This document shows, one piece after another, positions 41,503 to 49,628 of a stretch of DNA of 64,000 nt. The notes under the pieces are model-generated. The model was not told the DNA's origin. It saw only the letters and a program-made list of their open reading frames with translations, and ran no database searches. A program made the position numbers and the translations under genes. This stretch comes from Streptomyces sp. B1I3 (GTDB lineage Bacteria; Actinomycetota; Actinomycetes; Streptomycetales; Streptomycetaceae), in the NCBI RefSeq assembly GCF_030816615.1, contig NZ_JAUSYD010000001.1:6470501-6534500 (forward strand), given 5' to 3'. The first letter of the stretch is position 1, and every line of letters starts with the position of its first letter.

Positions 41503-42783
41503 ATGCGGCATTGTGGCCGAAGGTCTTTTGTGATGAGCGCGGCAGGAATGCTCGCCGCCCTGGTGACGGCGGGTGACGCCGTCGCCGTTCCCCGGTCCGG
41601 CGCCGCCGTGCCCGTGCCGGGCCCGGGAGCGGCGCCACGGCGCCGGAGAGCGGCGCAGGGCGAGATGCGCGGCATGTGGATCTCCACCGTCGCCAACGTG
41701 GACTGGCCCTCGAAGACCGGTCTGTCGGCCGCCGCCCAGCAGGCCGAGCTGATCGACCACCTGGACCGTGCGGTCGACCTCGGGCTGAACGCCGTCGTCC
41801 TCCAGGTCCGGCCGACCGCGGACGCGCTCTGGCCCTCCCCGTACGAACCGTGGGCGCAGTACCTCACGGGGGTCCAGGGCAAGGACCCGGGTTGGGACCC
41901 GCTCGGCACGGCGGTGCGTGAGGCGCACGCCCGCGGGCTGGAACTGCACGCCTGGTTCAACCCGTACCGGGTGGCGAACCACACCGACCCCTCGCGGCTC
42001 GTCGCCGACCACCCCGCCCGGGTGCACCCGGAGTGGGTCCTGCCCTACGGCGGCAAGCTCTACTACAACCCGGGGCTGCCCGAGGTCAGGAAGTTCGTTC
42101 AGGACGCGATGCTCGACGCGGTGAGCCGCTACGCCATCGACGCGGTCCACTGGGACGACTACTTCTACCCGTACCCGGTGGCGGGCCAGGACTTCGACGA
42201 CGACGACGCGTACGCGCGCCACGGGGGTGCCTTCGCGTCCAAGGCCGACTGGCGCCGCGACAACATCGACCGGCTGGTGCGCGAGACGTCCGAACGGATC
42301 AAGGACACCAGGAGCGGCGTCCGGTTCGGCATCAGCCCCTCCGGCGTGTGGCGCAACAAGGCGACGGACGCGCTGGGATCCGACACCAGCGCGGGCGTAC
42401 AGACCTACGACGACCTGTACGCCGACACCCGTGCATGGGTGAAGAAGGGGTGGATCGACTACATCTGCCCGCAGATCTACTGGCACATCGGCCTCGCGTC
42501 GGCCGACTACGCCGAGCTCGTGCCGTGGTGGGCGGAGACCGTGCGGGGCACCGGGGTCGATCTGTACATCGGGGAAGCCCTGTACAAAGCCGGCGACCCC
42601 GCCCAGCCGGCCGCCTGGCAGGACCCGGCGGAACTCTCCCGCCACCTCGATCTCGCCGCAGACCACCCGGAGGTGGGCGGCCACGTGTTCTTCTCCGCGA
42701 GACACGTCAAGGCCGACCCCGTCGGGGCCATGGCGCGCGTGGTGGCCGACCACTACCAGGTCCGTGCCCGTACTCCACGCTGA
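41503..42783 (+). CDS. Secreted glycoside-hydrolase-like protein (GHL10/DUF187)
   Basis: 426 residues. The N-terminus R-R-S-F-V-M-S-A-A-G-M-L-A-A-L-V-T-A resembles a Tat-type signal peptide. The body is the GHL10 TIM-barrel family: M-R-G-M-W-I-S-T-V near residue 56, L-Q-V-R-P-T-A-D-A-L-W near 105, H-A-W-F-N-P-Y-R near 148, and a V-H-W-D-D-Y-F-Y-P-Y motif near 215, whose aspartates are likely catalytic. Relatives such as YngK/YddW are thought to act on cell-wall or other glycans, but substrates are poorly defined. Confidence 0.88.
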   Translation: MRHCGRRSFVMSAAGMLAALVTAGDAVAVPRSGAAVPVPGPGAAPRRRRAAQGEMRGMWISTVANVDWPSKTGLSAAAQQAELIDHLDRAVDLGLNAVVLQVRPTADALWPSPYEPWAQYLTGVQGKDPGWDPLGTAVREAHARGLELHAWFNPYRVANHTDPSRLVADHPARVHPEWVLPYGGKLYYNPGLPEVRKFVQDAMLDAVSRYAIDAVHWDDYFYPYPVAGQDFDDDDAYARHGGAFASKADWRRDNIDRLVRETSERIKDTRSGVRFGISPSGVWRNKATDALGSDTSAGVQTYDDLYADTRAWVKKGWIDYICPQIYWHIGLASADYAELVPWWAETVRGTGVDLYIGEALYKAGDPAQPAAWQDPAELSRHLDLAADHPEVGGHVFFSARHVKADPVGAMARVVADHYQVRARTPR

Positions 42784-42787
42784 ACCG

Positions 42788-42828
42788 GCGGGTGCGCCGG
42801 AGGCCCAGGAGGCGCCCGGCGCACCCGC
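42788..42828. terminator. Bidirectional terminator hairpin
   Basis: 12-bp stem GCGGGTGCGCCG / CGGCGCACCCGC with a 17-base loop between convergent genes. Confidence 0.8.
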
Positions 42829-42831
42829 GCC

Positions 42832-43035
42832 CTACCGGTCTCGATCCTGCGCGGCGGTGTGCTGGACGACGCTGTCGGGGCCGGGGGACCTGATCGACTC
42901 GTGTCCGTCGTCGAAGCGCAGACGGTACGGCGGACTGCCTCCGTCACCGAGCACTTCGACGATCTCTGCGACCTGGTCGTGCTGCCCCACGGTCCTGCCG
43001 TGCGTCAGCAGCCTGTCGCCCATGTGTGCCTCCAT
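42832..43035 (-). CDS. DUF1918 family protein
   Basis: 67 residues with the DUF1918 pattern G-D-R-L...H-G-R-T-V, V-A-E-I-V-E-V-L-G and R-F-D-D-G-H-E, a small SH3-like fold common in actinobacteria and of unknown function. ATG 43033-43035 is preceded by AGGAGG; a second ATG three codons later also has GGAGG and could be used. Confidence 0.85.
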   Translation of the reverse strand: MEAHMGDRLLTHGRTVGQHDQVAEIVEVLGDGGSPPYRLRFDDGHESIRSPGPDSVVQHTAAQDRDR

Positions 43036-43080
43036 CGGGAGTGACCTCCTCACGGGGTGGCGGTCCGTATATCGACAAGT

Positions 43081-44061
43081 CTATGACCGCGGGCCCTGGC
43101 CGCCTCCTGGACGGGCGGCCGTGCCTCCCCCCGCGCGGCCGCCCGACCGCTGGGTGGCGGCGATGCAGACCAGGACGGCCACCGCTGCCACCGGGGCGGC
43201 CGCGGACACCTTCTCGCCGAGCGCAAGGAACGACCAGACCAGGGTCAGCAGCGGCTGCGCCAGCTGGAGCTGGCTGGCCCGGGGCACGCCGATCTCCGCC
43301 ATGCCCCGGTACCAGACGTACAGCCCGAGGAAGGTCGATCCACCGGCCACCCAGACCAGCCCGGCGACCCCGTGTGCCGTGAGGTGCACCGGCTCGAAGG
43401 GCAGCGCAACGGCCGCCCCGGCCACCGCGAGCGGCAGGCAGAGGACGAGGGCCCAGCCGATCACCTGCCAGCCCGGCATCACCTTGGCCAGCCTTCCGCC
43501 CTCGGTGTAACCGGCCGCACAGACCAGCAGCGCCCCGAAGAGATACAGGTCTCCGCCGGAGAGTGCCCCGCCACTCTGCTGGACCGTGAAGGCGATGACC
43601 ACGGCGGCTCCGGCCAGCGCCGCGATCCAGAAGGCGCGCGGCGGGCGCGAGCCGGTGCGCAGCGCCGCGAGAAGCGCGGTCGTCAGCGGCAGCAAACCCA
43701 CCACCACCGCTGCGTGCGAGCTGGTGGAGGTCTGCAGGGCCAGCGTGGTCAGGAGGGGGAATCCCACCACCACGCCCCCGGCGACAACCGCCAGGCCGCC
43801 CCAGTGACGGCGGGCCGGCAAGGGCACCCGGCCCGCCAGCAGGGCGCAGCCCGCGATCAGGGCGGCGAGCAGGCTGCGCAGGGCGACCAGGGACCAGGGG
43901 CCGAAGCTCTCCAGCCCCCACACGGTGGACGGGAAGGTCAGGGAGAAGGCGACGACGCCGAGCCCGGCGAGCAGGACGCCGCCGCGCGCGCTCTTCGCGC
44001 CCGTCGGATCGGCGTCAACCGCTATCGTCCTGTGTCCAGTAGCGCTATCCTGTGCTGTCAT
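43081..44061 (-). CDS. EamA/DMT-family transporter
   Basis: 326 residues with ten predicted membrane helices in two five-helix EamA repeats (residues 27-160 and 170-305). Drug/metabolite exporters of this family move amino acids or other small metabolites. It shares its start region with a divergent MocR regulator, an arrangement typical of MocR-controlled exporters or PLP-related genes. The start ATG is the reverse complement of CAT at 44059-44061, and TACGCT lies only 5 bases upstream on its strand, suggesting a leaderless mRNA. Confidence 0.9.
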   Translation of the reverse strand: MTAQDSATGHRTIAVDADPTGAKSARGGVLLAGLGVVAFSLTFPSTVWGLESFGPWSLVALRSLLAALIAGCALLAGRVPLPARRHWGGLAVVAGGVVVGFPLLTTLALQTSTSSHAAVVVGLLPLTTALLAALRTGSRPPRAFWIAALAGAAVVIAFTVQQSGGALSGGDLYLFGALLVCAAGYTEGGRLAKVMPGWQVIGWALVLCLPLAVAGAAVALPFEPVHLTAHGVAGLVWVAGGSTFLGLYVWYRGMAEIGVPRASQLQLAQPLLTLVWSFLALGEKVSAAAPVAAVAVLVCIAATQRSGGRAGGGTAARPGGGQGPRS

Positions 44062-44072
44062 GGAAGAGCGTA
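44021..44072. promoter_or_regulatory. Overlapping divergent promoters with direct repeats (MocR operator candidate)
   Basis: -10 hexamer TATCCT (44046-44051) serves the MocR gene and TACGCT (plus-strand AGCGTA, 44067-44072) serves EamA, each inside or at the edge of the other gene. Direct repeats GCTATC-GTC-CTGTG (44021-44034) and GCTATC-CTGTG (44044-44054) flank the MocR -35 region. MocR proteins such as GabR and PdxR bind direct repeats; binding here is inferred. Confidence 0.6.
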
Positions 44073-45532
44073 GCAGTGCCTCCGAGCTGGTTAGTTCTCT
44101 GAGGAGCGAGCTGAACCGCTACTCACCCGGAGGGAAGCTGCCGTCCAGCCGGGCACTCGTCCAGCGCTTCGGGGTCAGTCCCGTGACGGTCTCGCGGGCC
44201 GTCGCGCAGCTCGCCGCCGAGGGGCTGGTCGTCACCCGGCCCGGCGCGGGAGCCTTCCGGGCCGAGCCCCGCAGCGCCGTGCCCGCGCCGGGCGACACGT
44301 CCTGGCAGGAGGTGTCCCTCAGCGGCGACGGCGGACCCGAGGTCGTGCCCCGCACGGTCGACGCCTCGGGGGTCCTGGTCACGCTCGCCGCGCCGCCGTC
44401 CGGGGTCATCGAGTGCAACGGGGGCTATCTGCACCCCTCGCTCCAGCCGGAACGTGCCATGGCCGCCGCCCTGGCCCGCGCGGGCCGCCGCCCCGGGGCG
44501 TGGGGCCGGCCGCCCACCGACGGGCTGGACGAGCTGCGTGCCTGGTTCGCCCGGGAGATCGGCGGCACGGTCACCGCAAGCGACGTCCTGATCACCGCGG
44601 GCGGGCAGAGCGCGCTGGCCACCGCCCTGCGGGCGCTCTCCCCGCCCGGCGCCCCCGTTCTCGTCGAGTCACCCACCTACCCGGGCATGCTGGCGGCCGC
44701 CCGCGCCGCGGGGCTGCGGCCGGTGCCCGTGCCGGTGGACGCCGACGGGGTGCGTCCCGATCTCCTGGAAGCGGCCTTCCGCGCGACCGGGTCACGGGTC
44801 TTCGTCTGCCAGCCGCTCTTCCAGAATCCGACCGGAGCGGTCCTCGCGCCGGAGCGGCGCGGGCAGATCGTGCGCATCGCCCGGGACGCCGGCGCCTTCG
44901 TCGTCGAGGACGACTTCGCGCGGCGACTCGTCCACGCGGACGCGGGGCCGCTGCCCGTCCCCCTGGTGGCACACGATCAGGACGGGGTCGTCGTCCACGT
45001 CTGTTCCCTCACCAAGGTGACCTCGCCGAGTCTGCGCGTCGGCGCGCTGGCCGCCCGGGGGCCGGTCCTGGAGCGGCTGCGCGCCATCCAGGTCGTCGAC
45101 AGCTTCTTCGTGCCCCGTCCGCTCCAGGAGGCGGCGCTCGAACTCGTCGGCTCCCCGGCGTGGGGGCGCCATCTGCGCGCCGTGGCCGCCGAGCTCGCCG
45201 GCCGGCGTACCGCCACGACGGCCGCGGTACGGCACCACCTGCCCGAACTCGCCCTGCCCCTCGTGCCGTCCGGGGGCGGCACCCTGTGGCTCCGGCTGCC
45301 CGGGCCGGGAGCCGGCGAGCCCGCCCTGGTCTCCGCCGCACTGCGGGCCGGCGTCGCCGTCGCGCCCGGCAGGCCGTACCACTGTGCCGAGCCCCCGGCC
45401 GGGCACATCCGGCTGAGCTTCGCGGCCGTCTCCGGTCCCGCCGAGCTCGCCGAGGCGGTGCGGCGGCTGCGCACCGCCTGCGACGAACTGTTCGGCCCCC
45501 CGCCCGGCCCGGACGGTAGCCTCCGCGCATGA
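44060..45532 (+). CDS. MocR-family regulator (GntR HTH plus aminotransferase-like domain)
   Basis: 490 residues. A GntR winged helix spans residues 5-75 (L-P-S-S-R-A-L-V-Q-R-F-G-V-S-P-V-T-V-S-R). A fold-type I aminotransferase domain follows from about 110. The PLP-binding lysine is expected in C-S-L-T-K-V-T-S-P-S-L-R near residue 321, with N-P-T-G near 258 and D-D-F near 290. MocR proteins use PLP adducts as signals. Start ATG at 44060 overlaps the divergent EamA start by two bases. It ends in an ATGA overlap with a GNAT gene. Confidence 0.93.
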   Translation: MEERSSASELVSSLRSELNRYSPGGKLPSSRALVQRFGVSPVTVSRAVAQLAAEGLVVTRPGAGAFRAEPRSAVPAPGDTSWQEVSLSGDGGPEVVPRTVDASGVLVTLAAPPSGVIECNGGYLHPSLQPERAMAAALARAGRRPGAWGRPPTDGLDELRAWFAREIGGTVTASDVLITAGGQSALATALRALSPPGAPVLVESPTYPGMLAAARAAGLRPVPVPVDADGVRPDLLEAAFRATGSRVFVCQPLFQNPTGAVLAPERRGQIVRIARDAGAFVVEDDFARRLVHADAGPLPVPLVAHDQDGVVVHVCSLTKVTSPSLRVGALAARGPVLERLRAIQVVDSFFVPRPLQEAALELVGSPAWGRHLRAVAAELAGRRTATTAAVRHHLPELALPLVPSGGGTLWLRLPGPGAGEPALVSAALRAGVAVAPGRPYHCAEPPAGHIRLSFAAVSGPAELAEAVRRLRTACDELFGPPPGPDGSLRA

Positions 45533-45966
45533 GCGACCACGACACGTCCGAGAGGCGTCACGAGATCTCGTCCGATCCCTCCCGGCTCGATACCGCCCGC
45601 ATCCACCACTGGCTCTCCACGGACGCCTACTGGGCGCTCGGCCGCACCCCGGAGCAGCAGGAGCGGGCGATAGCCGGTTCCCTCAACTACGGTGCCTATG
45701 ACCTGACTTCGGGTGAACAGGTCGCCTACGCCCGGGTGGTGACCGACCACGCCTCCTTCGCCTGGATCTGCGACGTCTACGTCGACCGGGCGGCCCGCGG
45801 CCACGGCCTCGGCACCCGCCTCGTCACCGCCGTCCGGGACCACCTGACACCGCTGGGCGTACGCAGGCTCATGCTCGCCACCAAGGACGCCCACGGGATG
45901 TACGCGAAGATCGGGTTCACGCCGCTGGAGGCGCCGGACATGTGGATGTCCCTCGAGGCGGGCTGA
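45529..45966 (+). CDS. GNAT-family N-acetyltransferase
   Basis: 145 residues. Acetyl-CoA pyrophosphate loop R-G-H-G-L-G-T-R near residues 88-95, preceded by the strand W-I-C-D-V-Y-V-D and followed by R-L-M-L-A-T-K-D-A. Resembles E. coli YjgM-type GNATs. Substrate unknown. Translationally coupled to the MocR gene by a 4-base overlap, so it may act on a compound related to the MocR signal. Confidence 0.9.
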   Translation: MSDHDTSERRHEISSDPSRLDTARIHHWLSTDAYWALGRTPEQQERAIAGSLNYGAYDLTSGEQVAYARVVTDHASFAWICDVYVDRAARGHGLGTRLVTAVRDHLTPLGVRRLMLATKDAHGMYAKIGFTPLEAPDMWMSLEAG

Positions 45967-46033
45967 ACCGGGCGCCCGTTCACGCCGCGCCGCCCTCTTG
46001 ACCGGCGCGGCGTTCGGCTCCACGATCGCGCCC

Positions 46034-46612
46034 ATGAGTGTTCGGGTCTCGCTGGTCGCCGCAGCACGCAGCTCAGCCCTCCTCGCCGAGCGTTTCGACG
46101 ACGACCGGCCACTCGACCACGCGGGCTGGCGGGAGGTGCAGTTCGTCGCGCACGTCCTGGTGCCGCTGCTCGGGGCCGCCGAACTGCGCTACTGCTCCCC
46201 CACCCCCCGCAGCCGCGCCACCGGGGACGCCCTCGGCTTCGCCCCGCTCGTCCAGCCCGCGCTGCGGGACTGCGACATGGGACGCTGGCGCGGCCTGACC
46301 CTGGCGGAGGTGGCCGCCCACGAACCGGATGCCGTCGACGCCTGGCTCGCCGACCCCCGCTCCGCCCCGCACGGCGGCGAACCGCTCATGGCCTTCATCT
46401 CCCGGATAGGGGGCTGGCTCGACACCCGGCCTGCCTGCGACGGTCTCATCGTCGCCGTCGCCGAACCCGCAGTGGTCCGCGCCGCTCTCGTCTACGCCCT
46501 GAACGCCCCGCCGTCGGCGTACTGGAACGTGGACGTCCGGCCGCTCTCCACCCTCACGCTCACCGGTCTCCCCGGCCGCTGGAGCCTGAGCCTCCAGTCG
46601 CTCACCGGCTGA
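46034..46612 (+). CDS. Histidine-phosphatase-fold protein lacking catalytic histidines
   Basis: 192 residues aligned to the histidine phosphatase (phosphoglycerate mutase) family by Y-C-S-P-T-P-R-S-R-A-T, C-D-M-G-R-W-R-G-L and the G-G-E-P-L segment. The N-terminal R-H-G motif is replaced by A-A-R-S-S. The second histidine region (normally H-G-x-x-x-R) reads A-E-P-A-V-V-R. With both active-site histidines gone it is unlikely to be a phosphatase and may have a binding role. ATG 46034 is chosen at the start of the family strand S-V-R-V-S-L-V. Confidence 0.85.
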   Translation: MSVRVSLVAAARSSALLAERFDDDRPLDHAGWREVQFVAHVLVPLLGAAELRYCSPTPRSRATGDALGFAPLVQPALRDCDMGRWRGLTLAEVAAHEPDAVDAWLADPRSAPHGGEPLMAFISRIGGWLDTRPACDGLIVAVAEPAVVRAALVYALNAPPSAYWNVDVRPLSTLTLTGLPGRWSLSLQSLTG

Positions 46613-46704
46613 CCGGGGCCACGGAGGGAAGGACGCGGCAGCTGACGTCTTTCCGCCGGTCCGACCAGTCGGTATGGTGCAATCCCCGAGCCGAGGAGAG
46701 ACCC

Positions 46705-47856
46705 GTGCCGCAGATCCATGGCCACTGCGACGACAGGTTCACCGCCGTGCGCGACGCCTTCGCGGCCAACTTCGCGGAGCGTGACGAACTGGGCGCGGCC
46801 GTCACCGTACTCGTCGACGGCACCCCGGTCGTGGACCTCTGGGGTGGCTGGGCCGACGCGGCCCGCACCCGCCCGTGGGAGCGGGACACCGTGGTCAACG
46901 TCTGGTCCACGACGAAGGGCCCGACCGCGCTCTGCGCCCACGTCCTCGTCGACCGTGGCCTGCTCGACCTGGACGCTCCCGTCGCCGCGTATTGGCCCGA
47001 GTTCGCCGCCGCCGGCAAGGAGTCCGTCCGCGTACGCCACCTGCTCTCGCACCGGTCGGGAGTCGCGGGCCTGCGTCAGGAGCACACCCTGGCCGAGCTC
47101 TACGACTGGGAGCTGACCACGGCGCGCCTCGCGGCCACCGAACCCTGGTGGGAGCCGGGCACCCGTTCCGGGTACCACGCGATCTCCTACGGCTTCCTGG
47201 TCGGCGAGGTCGTCCGCCGGATCACCGGCCTGCTGCCGGGGGAGTTCCTGCGGCAGGAGATCACCGGACCGCTCGGCATCGACTTCACCGTAGGCCTCCC
47301 GGAGGAGGACGCGGGCCGGGTCGCCGAGCTCGTCCAGCCGAAGGCCGTCTTCCGCGAACAATCCGCGCTCTTCGCCCGGATGGAGCCGGTGGCCATCGCC
47401 TCCCTGCTCAACCCCGGCACCGGGACGGCTGCCGCCAACACCCCCGCCTGGCGGGCCGCCGAGATCCCCGCCGCCAACGGTCACGGCACCGCCCGCGCGG
47501 TCGCCGCCCTCTACGCCATCCTCGCCGGACGCGGCAGCCTCGACGGCCGGCGCATCCTCTCCGAGGAGGCCGCGGAGCGGGTCCGGGAGGGGCAGGGCCC
47601 CTGCCGGGACCTGGTGCTGGGCGCCGGGTTCGCCCATGAGACAGAGCTGGGTCTCGGACTCTGGCTGAGCGGCCCCAACGCCTCGTACGGGCCCAACCCA
47701 CGGGCCGTCGGACACGACGGGGCGGGCGGCTCCTGCGGACTCGCCGACCCGGAGGCCGGGGTCGCGCTCGGCTACGTCATGAACCGCATGGGCCCGCACA
47801 TCGCGGACGACCCCCGCAAGATGGCGCTGGTCGAGGCGGTGTACGGGGCCCTGTGA
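46705..47856 (+). CDS. Serine hydrolase of the beta-lactamase/class C (EstB-like) family
   Basis: 383 residues. S-x-x-K nucleophile motif S-T-T-K near residues 70-73, preceded by V-V-N-V-W. H-R-S-G-V-A-G near residue 116, a tyrosine of the Y-x-N-like motif in S-G-Y-H-A-I near 156, and G-H-D-G-A-G-G-S near 335, which replaces K-T-G. This pattern fits family VIII esterases and cytosolic beta-lactamase-related hydrolases. No signal peptide, so it probably acts inside the cell. GTG start with GAGGAG upstream. Confidence 0.92.
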   Translation: MPQIHGHCDDRFTAVRDAFAANFAERDELGAAVTVLVDGTPVVDLWGGWADAARTRPWERDTVVNVWSTTKGPTALCAHVLVDRGLLDLDAPVAAYWPEFAAAGKESVRVRHLLSHRSGVAGLRQEHTLAELYDWELTTARLAATEPWWEPGTRSGYHAISYGFLVGEVVRRITGLLPGEFLRQEITGPLGIDFTVGLPEEDAGRVAELVQPKAVFREQSALFARMEPVAIASLLNPGTGTAAANTPAWRAAEIPAANGHGTARAVAALYAILAGRGSLDGRRILSEEAAERVREGQGPCRDLVLGAGFAHETELGLGLWLSGPNASYGPNPRAVGHDGAGGSCGLADPEAGVALGYVMNRMGPHIADDPRKMALVEAVYGAL

Positions 47857-47923
47857 GCCCGTTGGGGGCGCGACCGGCGCGGCTGCTCCCCGAAGCGCTA
47901 GGGGCAGGGGCTCCGCCCATCCG

Positions 47924-48724
47924 CTACGGCCGGCGGCGCGGCTTTCCGCGTGAGGCGCCGCCCTTGGCGCCACCTCTGGGGTTCTTCGCACCGCCGGAGC
48001 CGCCGGAGCCGCCCGAGCCGCCTCGGGAGGTCCTGCCCGCCGCCGGTTTGCGCGGGGCGCCGCCCTTCTTGCCGGTGTCCTTGGCCTTGCCCTTGGGTTG
48101 CGGAGGCGTCGGCGGACGCCCTCGTGTGCTGTTGACCGTCCGCCCGCGGACGATCCCGATGAACTCCTCCACGAGGTCGGTCGTCCGCTCCTCCGGCCAC
48201 GAGAGGGCGATCCGCGACTCGACGACACCGGCGAGGGGCCGGTAGGTGAGGTCCTTGCGGTGGTGCAGCCGGGCCAGCGACTGCGGTACGACGAGCAGCC
48301 CCACCCCCGCCGCCACCAGTTCGACGGCGTCCGCCGTCGTGGCGGGCCGCTCGAACGCGGGCCGGCCCGGGGGATGCTCCCAGCCGAGGGTGTCGTCGAG
48401 GGGGTGCAGCACGATCTCGTCGGCGAGGTCCTCGGCCGACATCTCCTCGACGGCCGTCGCCGCGTGGTCCTTGGGGATCACGACCACGGTCGTCTCGGTG
48501 TAGAGCGGGATCGCGCTGAGGTCCGTACGGTCCACGGGCAGCCGCACGAAACCGGCGTCGGCGCCGCCGTCACGCAGCAGTCCGGCGGCCTCGGCCGCGG
48601 GCACACCGACGAGGGACAGCGGGACGCCAGGCAGCCGCTCGTTCCAGATCCGCACCCACTTGGTCGGGGTCACGCCCGGGACGTAGGCGAGCCGGAACGA
48701 AGGGGGTACTTCCGAGCCTGTCAC
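47924..48724 (-). CDS. Stand-alone LysR substrate-binding domain with basic low-complexity tail
   Basis: 266 residues. Residues 8-205 form a LysR-type effector-binding domain beginning F-R-L-A-Y-V-P-G-V-T-P-T. The winged-helix DNA-binding domain that should precede it is absent. The last 60 residues are Lys/Arg/Gly-rich with G-S-G-G-S-G-G-S-G-G, which could bind nucleic acid non-specifically. GTG start without ribosome binding site; TAACCT (minus strand of 48731-48736) lies 6 bases upstream, so probably leaderless. It converges with the serine hydrolase gene and diverges from the DUF5997 gene. Confidence 0.87.
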   Translation of the reverse strand: MTGSEVPPSFRLAYVPGVTPTKWVRIWNERLPGVPLSLVGVPAAEAAGLLRDGGADAGFVRLPVDRTDLSAIPLYTETTVVVIPKDHAATAVEEMSAEDLADEIVLHPLDDTLGWEHPPGRPAFERPATTADAVELVAAGVGLLVVPQSLARLHHRKDLTYRPLAGVVESRIALSWPEERTTDLVEEFIGIVRGRTVNSTRGRPPTPPQPKGKAKDTGKKGGAPRKPAAGRTSRGGSGGSGGSGGAKNPRGGAKGGASRGKPRRRP

Positions 48725-48782
48725 CCCGCCAGGTTACCGGCCGTGGTCGGAGGGGGCGCACATGCTCGATACCCTGGGCACC

Positions 48783-49181
48783 ATGACGTCGCACCAGACC
48801 ACCCAGACGATGAAGCCCGCCACAGCGGCGAAGAAGCTGGGTGTGTACCTCGAAGCCACCCCCGCCGAGTTCCAGGAAGGCGTCGTCTCGCGCGCCGAAC
48901 TCAACGCGCTGCAGGCCGATCCGCCCGAGTGGCTGCAGGAGCTGCGCCGCAACGGCCCGCACCCCCGGCCGGTGGTCGCCTCGAAGCTGGGCGTCTCCAT
49001 CGCCGGGCTGGCGCGTGGCGGTGTCACTGAGCCGCTCACCACCGAGCAGATCGACGAACTGAAGAAGGACAGCCCGGAGTGGCTCCAGAAGGAGCGCGCG
49101 ACCCAGGCCGAGGTCCGCAAGGAGTCCGCGCGGATCAAGGAGCGCGACGCCGCCCGAGCCGAGGAGCCGGGCCGCGACTGA
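48783..49181 (+). CDS. DUF5997 family protein
   Basis: 132 residues, helical and charged, with the family core P-A-T-A-A-K-K-L-G-V-Y-L-E-A-T-P-A-E-F and two repeated P-E-W-L-Q segments (residues 46-50 and 99-103). Function unknown; conserved beside the truncated LysR protein in Streptomyces as far as I recall. TACCCT (48770-48775) ends 7 bases before the ATG and no Shine-Dalgarno is present, again pointing to a leaderless transcript. An in-frame ATG at 48762 is too far upstream of the homology. Confidence 0.82.
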   Translation: MTSHQTTQTMKPATAAKKLGVYLEATPAEFQEGVVSRAELNALQADPPEWLQELRRNGPHPRPVVASKLGVSIAGLARGGVTEPLTTEQIDELKKDSPEWLQKERATQAEVRKESARIKERDAARAEEPGRD

Positions 49182-49285
49182 CGTGCCCGGCGGCCGTGCG
49201 TGACGGCCCGCGGTGTGCGGCGGGGGCCGCCCGGCCGCCCGCATCGGGTCCCGCGGATGTCGGTCCGAGGCGGTGGAGTCGTCGG

Positions 49286-49588
49286 TCACGACGCATCTCT
49301 CCACGAGAGCCGCGCCATGCGTACGTCGCCTGTCGCCTCGCAGTCCGGGTCGCGGTGGAGGACGAGCAGCTGGGACGCGGCGAGGCGCCGCACCGACTCC
49401 GGATCGGGCGCGATGACGGCGAGGTCCCTGCCGACGGCGAACCCGCCGTGGATGCCCGCGCTCGGCGCCGTCCTGACCTCTTCGGCGACGTGGGCACGGT
49501 AGGCGTCCCGGAACGTCCGCATGTATCTGCCCGTCGCCGGTCCAGAAGACGCGGATGTCGGCGCGAAGCTGCCCGTGGGCAGCATCAC
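49286..49588 (-). CDS. Hypothetical protein, possibly frameshifted
   Basis: 100 codons. The C-terminal 75 residues (Y-M-R-T-F-R-D-A-Y-R-A-H-V-A-E-E-V onward) look protein-like with strong GC3 bias. The first 20 look poor, while the neighbouring frame over the same DNA reads R-A-D-I-R-V-F-W-T-G-D-G-Q, which looks better. A frameshift near 49525 is therefore possible and the gene may be broken. No ribosome binding site precedes the GTG. It lies 40 bases downstream of the DUF6193 gene on the same strand. Family not recognised. Confidence 0.45.
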   Translation of the reverse strand: MMLPTGSFAPTSASSGPATGRYMRTFRDAYRAHVAEEVRTAPSAGIHGGFAVGRDLAVIAPDPESVRRLAASQLLVLHRDPDCEATGDVRMARLSWRDAS

Positions 49589-49628
49589 GTCTACGCCGTC
49601 CGGGCGGTGCCGGCACCTCGGCCCGGCC

